Shown here piece by piece: positions 15,568-24,401 of a stretch of 35,524 nt of DNA (its first letter is position 1; each line of letters opens with the position of its first letter). Source of the DNA: Nitriliruptorales bacterium (lineage in GTDB: Bacteria > Actinomycetota > Nitriliruptoria > Euzebyales > Egibacteraceae); the NCBI GenBank assembly GCA_007133145.1, contig SLNF01000250.1:1-35524 (forward strand), written 5' to 3'. Under the pieces are notes generated by a model. That model did not search any database. It was not told the DNA's origin and worked only from the letters and a program-made list of their open reading frames with translations. The translations under genes and the position numbers were made by a program.

Positions 15568-16692
15568 ATGGCTGACCTGCGCCTCGACGACGTATGGCTG
15601 TCCTACGCCGCCGACGAGCCCGCGGTCTTGCGGGGGCTGTCGATCGACGTCGCCGACGGGGAGTTCTACGCGATGGTGGGCCCCTCGGGCTCGGGCAAGA
15701 CCTCGATCCTCAAGGTCCTCGGCGGCTTCCTCGCCCCCGACGCCGGCAGGGTGCTCCTCGACGGCTCGGACGTCAGCGGCGTGCCCCCTGAGCGTCGTGA
15801 CCTCGGCATCGTCTTCCAGAGCTATGCCCTCTTCCCGCATCTCACCGTCGGCGAGAACGTCGGCTTCGGGCTGCGGATGCGCGGCATGCGCCCGCGCGAG
15901 CAGCGCGGCGAGGTCGCCCGGCTGCTCGAGCTCGTCGGCCTGCCCGGGCTGCAGGCGCGCTACCCCGACGAGCTCTCAGGGGGCCAGCAGCAGCGCGTCG
16001 CGCTCGCGCGGGCGCTCGTGACCCGCCCGAAGGCGCTCCTGCTCGACGAGCCACTCAGCGCGCTCGACCGGAAGATCCGTCAGGAGATGCAGGGCGAGCT
16101 GCGCCGGATCCAGCGCGAGGCGGGAGTCACCGCGATCATCGTCACCCATGACCAGGAGGAGGCGCTCGCCCTCGGCGACCGGCTCATGGTCCTCGACGCC
16201 GGCGAGGTCCGCCAGGAGGGCCGGCCCTCGTGGGTCTACAGCCACCCCCGCAACCGGTTCGTCGCGACGTTCCTCGGCAGCGCGAACCTCCTGTCGGGCA
16301 CCGTCGAGGCGGTCGAGCCGAGCCGGATCGACCTCGGGGGACCGATCGCGGACGGTCTCGCCCTGCCCGATGACGCGCGCGCCGGCGACCGCGTGACCGT
16401 GTGCGTGCGCCCCGAGCGCTGGCGCCTGGCGGCCGTCGGCGAGCCGCGCGACGCCGGCGTCACCCTCGATGCGACGGTGCGCCGCGTCCAGCTCAGCGGA
16501 CAGGTCGGCGAGGCCCTGCTCGACAGCGAGCTCGGCGAGCTCGCCGTCACCGTCCTGTCGAGCCAGGTCGCCGAGCTCCGCGAGGGCACGAGCGTGCGCC
16601 TGCACGCCAGGCCCCGGGAGATCCACGTCCTCGATGAGCTCGAGTCGGCGGCCTCGGGCGCGGCGACTGCGGCCACCGGGCCGGCGCGGTGA
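15568..16692 (+). CDS. potA: ABC transporter ATP-binding protein, PotA-like
   Basis: 374 residues. Walker A GPSGSGKT near residue 38, Q-loop VFQSYALFPHLT, signature LSGGQQQRVALARALV near 133, Walker B LLLDEPLSALD and the switch His in IIVTHDQEEAL are all intact. The C-terminal 130 residues form the TOBE/OB regulatory domain typical of PotA, FbpC and MalK. It energises the two permeases encoded just upstream. ATG 15568 begins seven bases after the PotC-like stop. The Shine-Dalgarno is weak, which suggests coupled translation. Confidence 0.93.
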   Translation: MADLRLDDVWLSYAADEPAVLRGLSIDVADGEFYAMVGPSGSGKTSILKVLGGFLAPDAGRVLLDGSDVSGVPPERRDLGIVFQSYALFPHLTVGENVGFGLRMRGMRPREQRGEVARLLELVGLPGLQARYPDELSGGQQQRVALARALVTRPKALLLDEPLSALDRKIRQEMQGELRRIQREAGVTAIIVTHDQEEALALGDRLMVLDAGEVRQEGRPSWVYSHPRNRFVATFLGSANLLSGTVEAVEPSRIDLGGPIADGLALPDDARAGDRVTVCVRPERWRLAAVGEPRDAGVTLDATVRRVQLSGQVGEALLDSELGELAVTVLSSQVAELREGTSVRLHARPREIHVLDELESAASGAATAATGPAR

Positions 16693-16741
16693 GCGCCGCA
16701 GCGCAGGACAGGGGAGCGCACCGCGGGTGCGGAGCGGCGTC

Positions 16742-19057
16742 ATGGTGAGACCCGTGTCCGCCGACCGGCGGTGGGGGACGTACCACCCCGGCTACCCCAC
16801 CGTGCTCAGCGACGCCGCGAGCGGCCTGCAGCTGCGCATCGCGGGCTACAGCGGACGCGAGGGACGTGTCGTCGACTTCGTCGCCGCCGAGGGCGTGCGC
16901 CTCGGCGCCCACACCCTCGACGGCGCCTATCTCGAGGCCGGTCTCGACGTCGCCGGCAGCCGGCTGCGCCTCGAGGCTGCGAAGGACCCCGACGCCCCGA
17001 CGACGCTCGTCGGGCGCCTCACCCTCGAGCACGCCGCCGAGCTGCGGCTGCGCTTGTGGACCCTGCTCGTCCTTGAGCGCGACGCCGCCGGCGGCCGGCT
17101 CGATGATGCGACCCTCGGGGCGGTGCCCGTTCGCCCCGCAGCGCCGGGCGCCGACGCCTTCGTGCTGCGCGCGAGGGCCCGCAGCGAGCACCTCGCCGTC
17201 GTCTGCGACCCCGAGCCGTCGGTCTGCGGCGGCTACGCCGAGGCGGCGGAGGCCAGCGCCGAACTCGAGGCCGAGGGCTACGTCCCGCCATTGCGCGAGC
17301 CGGTGGCCGAGCCCGGTGCCGCGGTGGCCCGCTTCAACCACGAGGTCGGCGCCGACGTGCGCTTCGCTGCGGCGCTGGCCACCGATGCCACGGCGGCCGA
17401 GGCCGCCGCACGGGCCGCGCTCGCCGAGGCCGATCGGACGATCGCGGCAGCGCGCAGCCGCGCCGAGGCCCAGCCCGGCGGCGAAGCCGCCGCGGCGGTA
17501 CGTGACGTCCTCGCCTGGAACACCTGCTGGGATCCTGCCAACGGGCGGGTCGCCACGGCGGCCAGCCGGCGCTGGACGAGCCGCAGGTTCGGCGGCTGGC
17601 TCGTCTGGCAGAGCGACGTCCTCTACGCCGCGCTGCTCGCCGCCACGCTCGGCGACGCCGACCTCGCCTACGCGAACCTCGAGGCGGTCCTCCACGGCGC
17701 GCAGCCCGCCGGCAACCTCGCCTGCCTGCTCAGCGCGCGCACCGAATGGGTCGACCGCGCCCACCCGCCGCTCGCCGCGCTCGTCGTCTGGCAGTGCGCC
17801 GCCCGTCTCGGGGACCGCTCCCTGCCCCGGCGCTACCTCGACACCCTCCTGCGCGCGCACCGCTGGTGGGAGCGCCACCGTGCCGTCGGCGACGGGCTGC
17901 TGGCCTACGGCACCTCCCCGACCGGTCGCGGCCTCTACGTCGGCACCGCGTTCGCGGCGCGCAACGAGTCCTCGATGGACAACTCGCCGATGTTCGACGA
18001 CGTCGCGCTCACCGGCGACGGCCTGCTCGACCTCGCCGAGGTCGGTCTCAACGCCCTTCACGTCCTCGACGGGCAGGTCCTCGCCGCGATCGCCGCCGAG
18101 GCGGGCCGCCTCGACGACGCGGCGGCGCTCGCCGACGGCGCCGCGCGCCGTGCCGAGGCGGTACGTCGCCGGCTGTGGGACGACGCGCGGGGCGTCTACG
18201 CAGGCCGCCGTGGCGACGGGACGTTCACGTCCTCGCTGTCGCCGACGAGCTTCTACCCGCTGCTCGCCGGCATCGCCGAGGAGGCCGAGGTCGAGGCCCT
18301 CGTCGAGGGTCACCTCCTCGACGAGGAGGGCTTCTGGGGCGGCCCACCGCTGCCGGCCAACGCCCTGCGCGAGCCTGTGGCCGGCGAGGGGTCGTACTGG
18401 CGCGGCCGGGCGTGGCCGCCTCTGGCCTACCTCGTCCACCTCGGGCTGCACCGCTGCGGAAGGCGGGATGTCGCCGCCGAGCTCGCCGAGCGGGCGTGGC
18501 GGCTCTTCGCCGGGCCGTGGCGCGAGCGGCGCGCCGCCCTCGAGTACTACGACGTGCGCTGGGAGTCCGGCCACGGCGACCCCGACGTCGACGCCTTCTA
18601 CACGTGGTCGGCGCTGTTGCCGCTGCTCACCCTCACCGAGGCCGGCGACATCACCCCGTGGCACGGCGCGCGGCTCGGGCCGGGCCGCGGCGCGGTGCAC
18701 CTCGCAGGGCGCTGGTGGGGGGTCGAGACGGCTGCGGGGGCGCTCGAGGTACGGCCACCGTCGGGTCCGGCGCTGCGCGTTGACGGCGTCGATCACCTCA
18801 CCGGGGTGGCGGAGGTTCCCGGGGTCGCCGGGGGCACCGGTGTCGACGCCGAGCCCGTCGCCCTGCGGTGCACGCTGCCGGCCGGCGCCACCCCGGCGCG
18901 TCTGCGCCTGGCAAGGGGCGACCTCGTCGCAGCGCTCGTCGGTGGCAGGCCCGTCGAGGTCGAGCGCGACCGCGACGGCGTCGGCGTGACCGTCGGAGCG
19001 CGACCGGCTCCGACGCCCGTCGTCTTCCTGCGCGCCGGGGCCGGTGCCGATGGCTGA
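16742..19057 (+). CDS. MGH1-type glycoside hydrolase (GH63-like, (alpha/alpha)6 barrel)
   Basis: 771 residues, without signal peptide or membrane segment, so cytoplasmic. The N-terminal 220 residues look like a beta-sandwich. The catalytic (alpha/alpha)6 barrel follows, with WNTCWDPANGRVATAASRRW, GWLVWQSDVLYAAL, NESSMDNSPMFDDVAL (matching the E-x-x-x-DNSP segment with the general acid in GH63/GH37-type enzymes), GFWGGPPLPANAL and GSYWRGRAWPPLAYLV (the YWRG signature of GH63/trehalase clan enzymes). Likely an alpha-glycosidase acting on an imported or internal oligosaccharide. The gap to potA is 49 bases, so it may belong to the same transcript. Its last bases contain the next gene's start. 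Confidence 0.82.
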   Translation: MVRPVSADRRWGTYHPGYPTVLSDAASGLQLRIAGYSGREGRVVDFVAAEGVRLGAHTLDGAYLEAGLDVAGSRLRLEAAKDPDAPTTLVGRLTLEHAAELRLRLWTLLVLERDAAGGRLDDATLGAVPVRPAAPGADAFVLRARARSEHLAVVCDPEPSVCGGYAEAAEASAELEAEGYVPPLREPVAEPGAAVARFNHEVGADVRFAAALATDATAAEAAARAALAEADRTIAAARSRAEAQPGGEAAAAVRDVLAWNTCWDPANGRVATAASRRWTSRRFGGWLVWQSDVLYAALLAATLGDADLAYANLEAVLHGAQPAGNLACLLSARTEWVDRAHPPLAALVVWQCAARLGDRSLPRRYLDTLLRAHRWWERHRAVGDGLLAYGTSPTGRGLYVGTAFAARNESSMDNSPMFDDVALTGDGLLDLAEVGLNALHVLDGQVLAAIAAEAGRLDDAAALADGAARRAEAVRRRLWDDARGVYAGRRGDGTFTSSLSPTSFYPLLAGIAEEAEVEALVEGHLLDEEGFWGGPPLPANALREPVAGEGSYWRGRAWPPLAYLVHLGLHRCGRRDVAAELAERAWRLFAGPWRERRAALEYYDVRWESGHGDPDVDAFYTWSALLPLLTLTEAGDITPWHGARLGPGRGAVHLAGRWWGVETAAGALEVRPPSGPALRVDGVDHLTGVAEVPGVAGGTGVDAEPVALRCTLPAGATPARLRLARGDLVAALVGGRPVEVERDRDGVGVTVGARPAPTPVVFLRAGAGADG

Positions 19058-19655
19058 GCAGCCGCGCACGGCCGTCGACGGGCCGCTCGCCGGCCACCGC
19101 GCGCTCGTCGTCGTCGACCTCCAGCGCGTCGTCGGCCCCGGCGCTCCCTGGGAGGTCCCCGAGGTCGAGGGGATCCTCCCGAAGGTCGCGGCGCTGCTGG
19201 CCGCCTTCGGACCGCGGTCGGTGCTCACGCGGCACCGTCTCGCCGCGGCGGGGCGCGGACGCTGGCGGTCCTTCGCCGAGCGCTGGGTCGAGCTCGACGC
19301 CGACCCGGGGCACTGGGAGTTGCTCGACGCCGTCGCCGCGGCGGTCCCTGTCGGCGCGGCCGTCGTCGACAAGACAACGTACGCCGCCTACCCCTTGCCC
19401 GCCCTCGCGGCGCGGCTCGGCGACGCCGCGACGGGCGAGCTCGTCGTCGCCGGCTGCGAGACCGACTGCTGCGTCGCCGCGACGCTCTACGCCGCCGTCG
19501 ACGACGGCGTCGCGGTCACCCTCGTCACCGACGCGCTCGTCGGCTCCGGTCCGCAGGGGCACGGCGGTGTCCTCGCCGCTGCGGCGCGGCTGCCCGAGCA
19601 GGTACGGCTGGCCACCGTCGAGGAGGCCGTCACCACGCCGTTCGATCTGCGCTGA
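19050..19655 (+). CDS. Isochorismatase-like cysteine hydrolase
   Basis: 201 residues. ALVVVDLQRVVGPG holds the catalytic Asp, VVDKTTYAAYPLPAL the Lys and VAGCETDCCVAATL the nucleophilic Cys, the complete D-K-C triad of the family. Members hydrolyse isochorismate or, more often, amides such as nicotinamide, carbamates or biuret. The substrate cannot be read from sequence. ATG 19050 overlaps the end of the glycoside hydrolase gene by eight bases, so translation is probably coupled. An in-frame GTG two codons earlier is possible. Confidence 0.9.
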   Translation: MAEQPRTAVDGPLAGHRALVVVDLQRVVGPGAPWEVPEVEGILPKVAALLAAFGPRSVLTRHRLAAAGRGRWRSFAERWVELDADPGHWELLDAVAAAVPVGAAVVDKTTYAAYPLPALAARLGDAATGELVVAGCETDCCVAATLYAAVDDGVAVTLVTDALVGSGPQGHGGVLAAAARLPEQVRLATVEEAVTTPFDLR

Positions 19656-19722
19656 GCGCTGCCCCGGTCGGGGTGGGCAGGTGCTCGGCAGCCGGGTCGT
19701 GGCTGGCCACCGGGGGCACGGG

Positions 19723-19728
19723 TAGGCT
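19723..19728 (+). promoter_or_regulatory. Candidate -10 box for the HAD phosphatase gene
   Basis: TAGGCT lies 60 bases before ATG 19789 in the 133-base gap after the isochorismatase gene. Fits TAnnnT; no clear -35. Confidence 0.35.
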
Positions 19729-19788
19729 CGGTCGGACGTCGTCGACTTCGCGCGCTCTGCCCGCGCGCGTCCCCGCCCGGGAGGTGGC

Positions 19789-20643
19789 ATGGCGCTTCGC
19801 AGCACGCGAGCTCGGGTTCCTGCGGTCGTGGCCTCCGACCTCGACGGGACGCTGCTGACCTCCCTCGGGGAGGTCTCCCCGCGCTCCCGGCGCGCTCTCG
19901 TCGCGGTGCGTGCAGCCGGGGGGCACGTCGTGCTCGCCACCGGCCGGCCGACGCGCTACGTCGTGGACCTCGCGCGTTCCCTCGACCTCGATACCCCGGT
20001 GGTCTGCGCCAACGGCGCGGTCCTCTACGACGCCCGCCGCGACGAGGTCGTCGCCGAGCGCACGCTCGCGACGCGGGTCGTCGGCGAGCTCGGCGCCGCA
20101 CTGCGCGCACGCCTGCCGGGGGTGGCCTTCGCCGTCGAGGGGGCGCGGGGCTTCCGTTGTGAGCGGCGCTTCGCCGAGCACAACGAGTGGCCGATCCCCG
20201 TCGATGCCGTCGTCGACGACGAGGGCTGGGTCGACGGCGAGCCCGTCGCCAAGCTCCTCGTCCGCCACCCCGGGCTCGAGCTCGGCGAGCTCCTTGCCGC
20301 CGCCGGGGAGGTCCTCGACGGGCAGGGCGAGGCGACGTACTCGAGCGCGACCCTGCTCGAGGTCGCCGCGCCAGGCGTGGACAAGGCCGCAGGGCTCGCC
20401 GAGGTCGTCGGCGCGCTCGGCGTCGAGCAGGGGGACGTCGTCGCCTTCGGCGACATGCCCAACGACATCCCGATGCTGCGCTGGGCGGGCACCGGGGTCG
20501 CCGTCGCCAACGCCCACCGCGAGGTCCGCGCGGTCGCTGACGCGGTGACCGCGAGCAACGACGACGACGGCGTCGCCCGCGACCTCGAGGAGCGCCTCGC
20601 CGCGCAGCAGCCTCGCCTCGCAGAGGGCGGCCGGCGCGGCTGA
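19789..20643 (+). CDS. Cof-type HAD-IIB family hydrolase
   Basis: 284 residues. Motif I ASDLDGTLL (nucleophile Asp and general acid Asp), motif II LATGRP, motif III Lys in the cap-return segment AAPGVDKAAGL and motif IV FGDMPNDIPML are all intact. The C2B cap lies between motifs II and III, as in Cof/YidA/YbiV sugar-phosphate phosphatases. It probably dephosphorylates small phosphorylated metabolites in the cytoplasm. GGGAGG six bases before ATG 19789 supports the start. It converges on the nuclease gene with only 25 bases between the stop codons. Confidence 0.93.
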   Translation: MALRSTRARVPAVVASDLDGTLLTSLGEVSPRSRRALVAVRAAGGHVVLATGRPTRYVVDLARSLDLDTPVVCANGAVLYDARRDEVVAERTLATRVVGELGAALRARLPGVAFAVEGARGFRCERRFAEHNEWPIPVDAVVDDEGWVDGEPVAKLLVRHPGLELGELLAAAGEVLDGQGEATYSSATLLEVAAPGVDKAAGLAEVVGALGVEQGDVVAFGDMPNDIPMLRWAGTGVAVANAHREVRAVADAVTASNDDDGVARDLEERLAAQQPRLAEGGRRG

Positions 20644-20668
20644 CCCGACACGGCCGGAGGGCGGTGGC

Positions 20669-21604
20669 TCAGTCGAGGTCGGTGAGCGCGGCCTCGCCGA
20701 GGCGCTCGGCGATGATGCGCTCGAGCGTCGCGGCGCGCTCGGCGTCGCGCGCCTGGCGGCGGCGCAGGCGCCGCAGCTCGTTGACCGCGGTGCCGGCGAC
20801 GTCGGGGCCCTCACCGGCGAAGGCGGGGCACTCCGCCCGGAAGTCGCACCAGTCGCAGAGCGGTGAGGGCCGCGGCGTGAACGTCCCGGCGCGTACCGCT
20901 GCGGCGACCTCGCCGATGGCGCGCCGCGCGGCGTCGGCGTCGATCCTGTCGCGCGGGACCGTCACCCGCACGCCCGGCACGACGAAGTCGAGGGCGACCC
21001 ACTCCGGGGGCTGACCCCAGAGATGCTCGACGGCGAGGGCGTAGATCGCGAGTTGGAGGCTGCCGGCGACCTCCTCGCGGGTCTTCGCCCGACGGTTGGT
21101 CTTCCAGTCGACGACGCCCAGGCCGCCCGCGGGCGTTGGCTCGACGAGGTCGATCGCGCCGACGACCTCGACGTCGTCGGGCAGCGGGAGCCGGAACCAC
21201 TGCTCGACGGCGACCGGAGTCAGCGTGACATCGGCGAAGCGGCGGTGGTAGGCCGCGAGGACCTCCTGGGCGTGGCGGTAGAACCGCACCTGCTCCTCGC
21301 GGTCGGTCTCGGCGAAGCCACTGGAGTCCCAGCGCTCGTAGAGCGCGGCGAGCAGCGCCTCGCGCGGCGGGGGATGGGGCAGCTTGCGGTCCCAGAACAC
21401 CTCGAGCGCAGCGTGGATCGACGATCCGAACGACAGGTGCGGGCTCGGGCGCTCCGCAAGGAGGTCGACGTAGCGGTAGCGGTACTTCAGCGGGCACTGC
21501 CGGTAGGTGTCGACGCGGCTGAACGACAGGCGCAGGGGCGAGCCGCCGTCGCTGGTGGCACCGCCGAGCAGGTCGGTGATGCCGGGTGCGGGCTCGGAGG
21601 GCAT
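20669..21604 (-). CDS. RecB-family PD-(D/E)XK nuclease with probable Fe-S cluster
   Basis: 311 residues. Catalytic residues of the RecB/Cas4 fold are visible: His64 (SSIHAALE), Asp152 (VVGAIDLVEP), Asp166 and Lys168 (VVDWKTNRR), then QLAIYAL (motif QxxxY). Cys37 (YRQCPLKYRY) with Cys250, Cys253 and Cys259 (LCDWCDFRAECP) reproduces the split four-cysteine pattern that holds a 4Fe-4S cluster in AddB and Cas4. The size fits stand-alone actinobacterial RecB-like exonucleases of unknown partner. No CRISPR array or cas gene is nearby. ATG 21604 is preceded by TACGCT eight bases upstream and no Shine-Dalgarno, so a leaderless start is likely. Confidence 0.9.
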   Translation of the reverse strand: MPSEPAPGITDLLGGATSDGGSPLRLSFSRVDTYRQCPLKYRYRYVDLLAERPSPHLSFGSSIHAALEVFWDRKLPHPPPREALLAALYERWDSSGFAETDREEQVRFYRHAQEVLAAYHRRFADVTLTPVAVEQWFRLPLPDDVEVVGAIDLVEPTPAGGLGVVDWKTNRRAKTREEVAGSLQLAIYALAVEHLWGQPPEWVALDFVVPGVRVTVPRDRIDADAARRAIGEVAAAVRAGTFTPRPSPLCDWCDFRAECPAFAGEGPDVAGTAVNELRRLRRRQARDAERAATLERIIAERLGEAALTDLD

Positions 21605-21612
21605 GGCCAGGC

Positions 21613-21618
21613 AGCGTA
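21613..21618 (-). promoter_or_regulatory. -10 box of the RecB-like nuclease gene
   Basis: TACGCT on the minus strand, eight bases before ATG 21604. It is divergent from the popT -10 box 33 bases away. Confidence 0.45.
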
Positions 21619-21650
21619 GCGGGCGCCGGTGGGTGCCGGCGGCGCGGCGG

Positions 21651-21656
21651 TAGCCT
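21651..21656 (+). promoter_or_regulatory. -10 box of popT
   Basis: TAGCCT, seven bases before ATG 21664, with no Shine-Dalgarno; a leaderless start is implied. Confidence 0.5.
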
Positions 21657-21663
21657 CGCGCCC

Positions 21664-22548
21664 ATGCCATCCCCGCCGCGCCCGCTCGTCCACCTCGCCC
21701 AGGGGCTGCTCATGGGCGCTGCCGACGTCGTGCCCGGCGTCTCCGGAGGCACCGTCGCGCTCGTCGTGGGCATCTACGCCCGCCTCGTCTCCTCGATCCG
21801 TGCCGCGACCTCGGCCCCGGTCGCCCTGGTCCGCGGTGGCACGCGTGCAGCGCGGTTGCGCCTGGCCGACGTCGACTGGGGCCTCGTCGTGCCGCTCGCC
21901 GTCGGCATCGCCACGGCGATCGTCATCGGCTCGCTGGTGATCCCGCCGCTGCTCGAGGCCTACCGCGCCGAGACCTCCGCGGTCTTCTTCGGGCTCATCG
22001 TCGCCTCCCTCGCCCTGCCGTGGGGGCGCATCCGCCGCCGGACCGCCGGCTCGTACGCTCTCGCCGCGGCCGCCGCGGTGCTCTCGTTCGCCCTCGTCGG
22101 GCTGCCCGAGCTCGCCGCCGGCGACCCCTCGATGCTGCGCGTGGCCGCCTCGGCGGCAGTGGCGATCTGCGCGATGATCCTGCCGGGGGTCTCCGGGGCC
22201 TTCCTCCTCGCCGCGCTCGGCATCTACGAGGCGACGCTGACCGCGCTGCGCGAGCTCGACGTCGTCTACATCGTGACGTTCGCCGCCGGTGCCCTCCTGG
22301 GGCTCGCCGCCTTCGCCAAGCTCCTCGAGACCCTCCTTGAGCGCCGTCGCGACCTGACGATGGCCGCGTTGACCGGGCTCATGCTCGGGGCGCTACGCGC
22401 GCTGTGGCCGTGGCTGGGCGAGGGCCGTGCGCTCGAGGCGCCCCCGGCCACCGCCGACGCCCTGCTCGTCGGCGCGCTCGCCGTCGGCGCGTTCCTCGCG
22501 TTGCGGCTGCTCCTGCACGCCGGCGCCCGTCGCGCCGACGCAACCTGA
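21664..22548 (+). CDS. popT: DUF368 undecaprenyl-phosphate flippase (PopT)
   Basis: 294 residues, almost wholly hydrophobic, with about eight membrane segments. The two inverted half-repeats each carry the DUF368 re-entrant motif: GAADVVPGVSGGTVALVVGI near the N-terminus and AMILPGVSGAFLLAALGIYE in the second half. PopT proteins return undecaprenyl phosphate, the lipid carrier of peptidoglycan and other surface glycans, to the inner leaflet. No cell-wall gene is adjacent; the divergent neighbour is a nuclease. The gene starts at ATG 21664, probably on a leaderless mRNA. Confidence 0.93.
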   Translation: MPSPPRPLVHLAQGLLMGAADVVPGVSGGTVALVVGIYARLVSSIRAATSAPVALVRGGTRAARLRLADVDWGLVVPLAVGIATAIVIGSLVIPPLLEAYRAETSAVFFGLIVASLALPWGRIRRRTAGSYALAAAAAVLSFALVGLPELAAGDPSMLRVAASAAVAICAMILPGVSGAFLLAALGIYEATLTALRELDVVYIVTFAAGALLGLAAFAKLLETLLERRRDLTMAALTGLMLGALRALWPWLGEGRALEAPPATADALLVGALAVGAFLALRLLLHAGARRADAT

Positions 22549-22575
22549 GCCCTGCTGCGGACGCCGACACCCGGC

Positions 22576-22598
22576 CGCCCCGGTGTGCCGCCGGGGCG
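22576..22598. terminator. Hairpin between convergent popT and S9 peptidase genes
   Basis: An 8-bp perfect inverted repeat, CGCCCCGG and CCGGGGCG, with a 7-base loop, centred in the 65-base gap between the two stop codons. It could act in both directions. No U-tract is present. Confidence 0.5.
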
Positions 22599-22613
22599 TG
22601 GTGCGCGCCCTGT

Positions 22614-24401
22614 TCAGCGCGGCTCGGGCGTGCCGAGGTGGGTGGCGGCGAAGCGCAGCGCGAGCTCCTGCTGGCGGATCTGCTCGTCGACGGCGAGCGA
22701 GCCGTGGCCGGCCTCGAAGACGTCGAAGTGGTGATCGATCCCGCGCGTGGCGAGCGCGGCGACGTAGCCCTCCACCTGGGGCAGGGGACAGCGGGTGTCG
22801 TTCGCGCCCGTGATCACGAGCACCGGGGCGTTGACCCCGTCGACGTGGGTCAGTGGCGAGCGCTCGCGGTAGAGCGCCGGAAGCTCTGCGGGTGAGCCCC
22901 CGAAGAGCCCGCGGTCGTAGGCCTGGAGGTCCGGTGACTCGTCGCGGTAGGCCGAGGGGTAGTCGGCGACCGGCACGGTGGCCACCCCCAAGCTCCAGCT
23001 CTCAGGCTGGGTGCCGAGGCCGAGCAGGGTGAGGTAGCCGCCCCAGGAGGCGCCGGCGAGCACGACGCGGTCGGGGTCGGCGAGGCCGTCGGCGACGAGG
23101 TGGTCGCGCCCGCAGCGCAGGTCGACGAGCTCTGGACCGCCGGGGTCGCCGATGAGCCGCTCCTCCCAGTCCTTGCCAAAGCCCGTCGAGCCCCGGTAGT
23201 TCGGCTGCAGCACGGCGAAGCCGTGGTCGACCCAGGCCTGGACGTAGGGGTCGAGGTGGTCGCTGACGTGGGCAGCCGGGCCGCCGTGAACCTCGACGAC
23301 GAGGGGGAAGGGGGCCTCGCCCTCGGGCACGGCGAGGAACGCGTGGACCTGCTCACCCGCTTCGTTGGGGTACCGCAGCGCGTGGTACGGCGAGCCCGGC
23401 GGTGCGGGCTCCCCCTCCGGCGTGAGCAGGACGCGGTCGCTGGTGGCGTCGCGGACCCGCGGCCGGGAGGGCTCGGCGGCGCTGCCGAAGCGGTACCACA
23501 CCGCGCCGTCGGGTCGGACGAGCGCGCCGCCGACGGTGCCCGGCCCGATCTCGAGGGGGGTGAGCGCGTCGCGCTCGAGGTCGAGGACGGCCAGGGTACT
23601 GCGGCCTTCGTGCTCGGCACGCAGCAGCACCCTGCGCCCGTCGGGCCAGAAGTCGGCGAAGTCGACCTCTCCGGGCAGGTCGGCGCCGAGGACGCGACGC
23701 TCGCCGGTCGCGACGTCGACGAGCTCGGGCAGCTGTCGGCCGTGGTGGTCACCGGCGAGGGCGAGGCGGGTGTCGCCGAGCAGGGGGCTGAACGCGACGG
23801 GGGCGAGGGTCGCGTCGGCGTCGCCGAGGTCGAGGAGACAGCGCCCGTCGACGGTGTCGTAGACGCGCGTGGAGGGGTGCAGGACGTCGCCGTGCTCGGC
23901 GTGCTCGAGGGCCACGAGTCGTCCGTCGGGCGAGAGGTCGGCGACGCCCAGCGGGTGGCGGAAGTCGTCGAGGCGGCGCAGGCCCGCGTCGTCGTCGACC
24001 CACGCGTGGAAGCCGTCGCGGTCGGCGAGCCCGACGACGGTTCGACCAGGGCGCTGGGCCAGCCCGGCGGCCCAGCCCTCGGTGACCCCCTCGCCGAGCA
24101 CGTTCCGGGACGGCCCGCCCTCGAAGGGCGTGACGACGTAGCGGCCGACCTCGTCGCCGTCGCCGTCGTCGAACCAGATGACCCCGGTGCCGTCGGCGGT
24201 GACCTGGCCCGCGCGCACGCCGGTGGGCTTGTCGGTGATCGTCCGGTGCGAGCCGTCAGCGAGGTCCCAGGTCGCGAGTTGCCAGACCCCGGAGGCGCTC
24301 GTCGCGTAGACGCAGCGCCCCGGTGCCTCCCGCGGGGCATGGGGAAGCGAGACCTGCGGCGCGCGGAACCGTCGGCGCCAGGCGGCCTCCCCGCCGCTCA
24401 A
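22614..24401 (-). CDS. S9 family prolyl oligopeptidase-like serine peptidase
   Basis: 595 residues. The N-terminal two thirds form a beta-propeller with repeated D/W-containing blades (LADGSHRTITDKPTG, DLSPDGRLVALEHAE, DFWPDGRRVLL). The C-terminal alpha/beta hydrolase domain has EVHGGPAAH (oxyanion region), LAGASWGGYLTLLG (nucleophile Ser), VITGANDTRCP (Asp) and FEAGHGS (His), a complete triad. No signal peptide, so a cytoplasmic oligopeptidase. No ATG or GTG precedes the conserved EAAWRRRFRAP start region; TTG 24401 does, with GGGAGG six bases before it, so I chose it. It is third in a minus-strand row with the aminotransferase and PEBP-like genes. Confidence 0.9.
   Translation of the reverse strand: MSGGEAAWRRRFRAPQVSLPHAPREAPGRCVYATSASGVWQLATWDLADGSHRTITDKPTGVRAGQVTADGTGVIWFDDGDGDEVGRYVVTPFEGGPSRNVLGEGVTEGWAAGLAQRPGRTVVGLADRDGFHAWVDDDAGLRRLDDFRHPLGVADLSPDGRLVALEHAEHGDVLHPSTRVYDTVDGRCLLDLGDADATLAPVAFSPLLGDTRLALAGDHHGRQLPELVDVATGERRVLGADLPGEVDFADFWPDGRRVLLRAEHEGRSTLAVLDLERDALTPLEIGPGTVGGALVRPDGAVWYRFGSAAEPSRPRVRDATSDRVLLTPEGEPAPPGSPYHALRYPNEAGEQVHAFLAVPEGEAPFPLVVEVHGGPAAHVSDHLDPYVQAWVDHGFAVLQPNYRGSTGFGKDWEERLIGDPGGPELVDLRCGRDHLVADGLADPDRVVLAGASWGGYLTLLGLGTQPESWSLGVATVPVADYPSAYRDESPDLQAYDRGLFGGSPAELPALYRERSPLTHVDGVNAPVLVITGANDTRCPLPQVEGYVAALATRGIDHHFDVFEAGHGSLAVDEQIRQQELALRFAATHLGTPEPR

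Noticed and set aside
16547..19372. A 941-codon minus-strand open frame
   Set aside because: Antisense of the glycoside hydrolase gene, low-complexity Arg/Gly/Ala-rich translation without any domain.
20669..21604. Cas4 of a CRISPR system
   Set aside because: The fold and cysteines resemble Cas4, but no CRISPR array, cas1 or cas2 is in the window, and the size fits a stand-alone RecB-like protein.
22404..22895. A plus-strand gene between popT and the S9 peptidase
   Set aside because: It overlaps both real genes in wrong frames and carries no motif.
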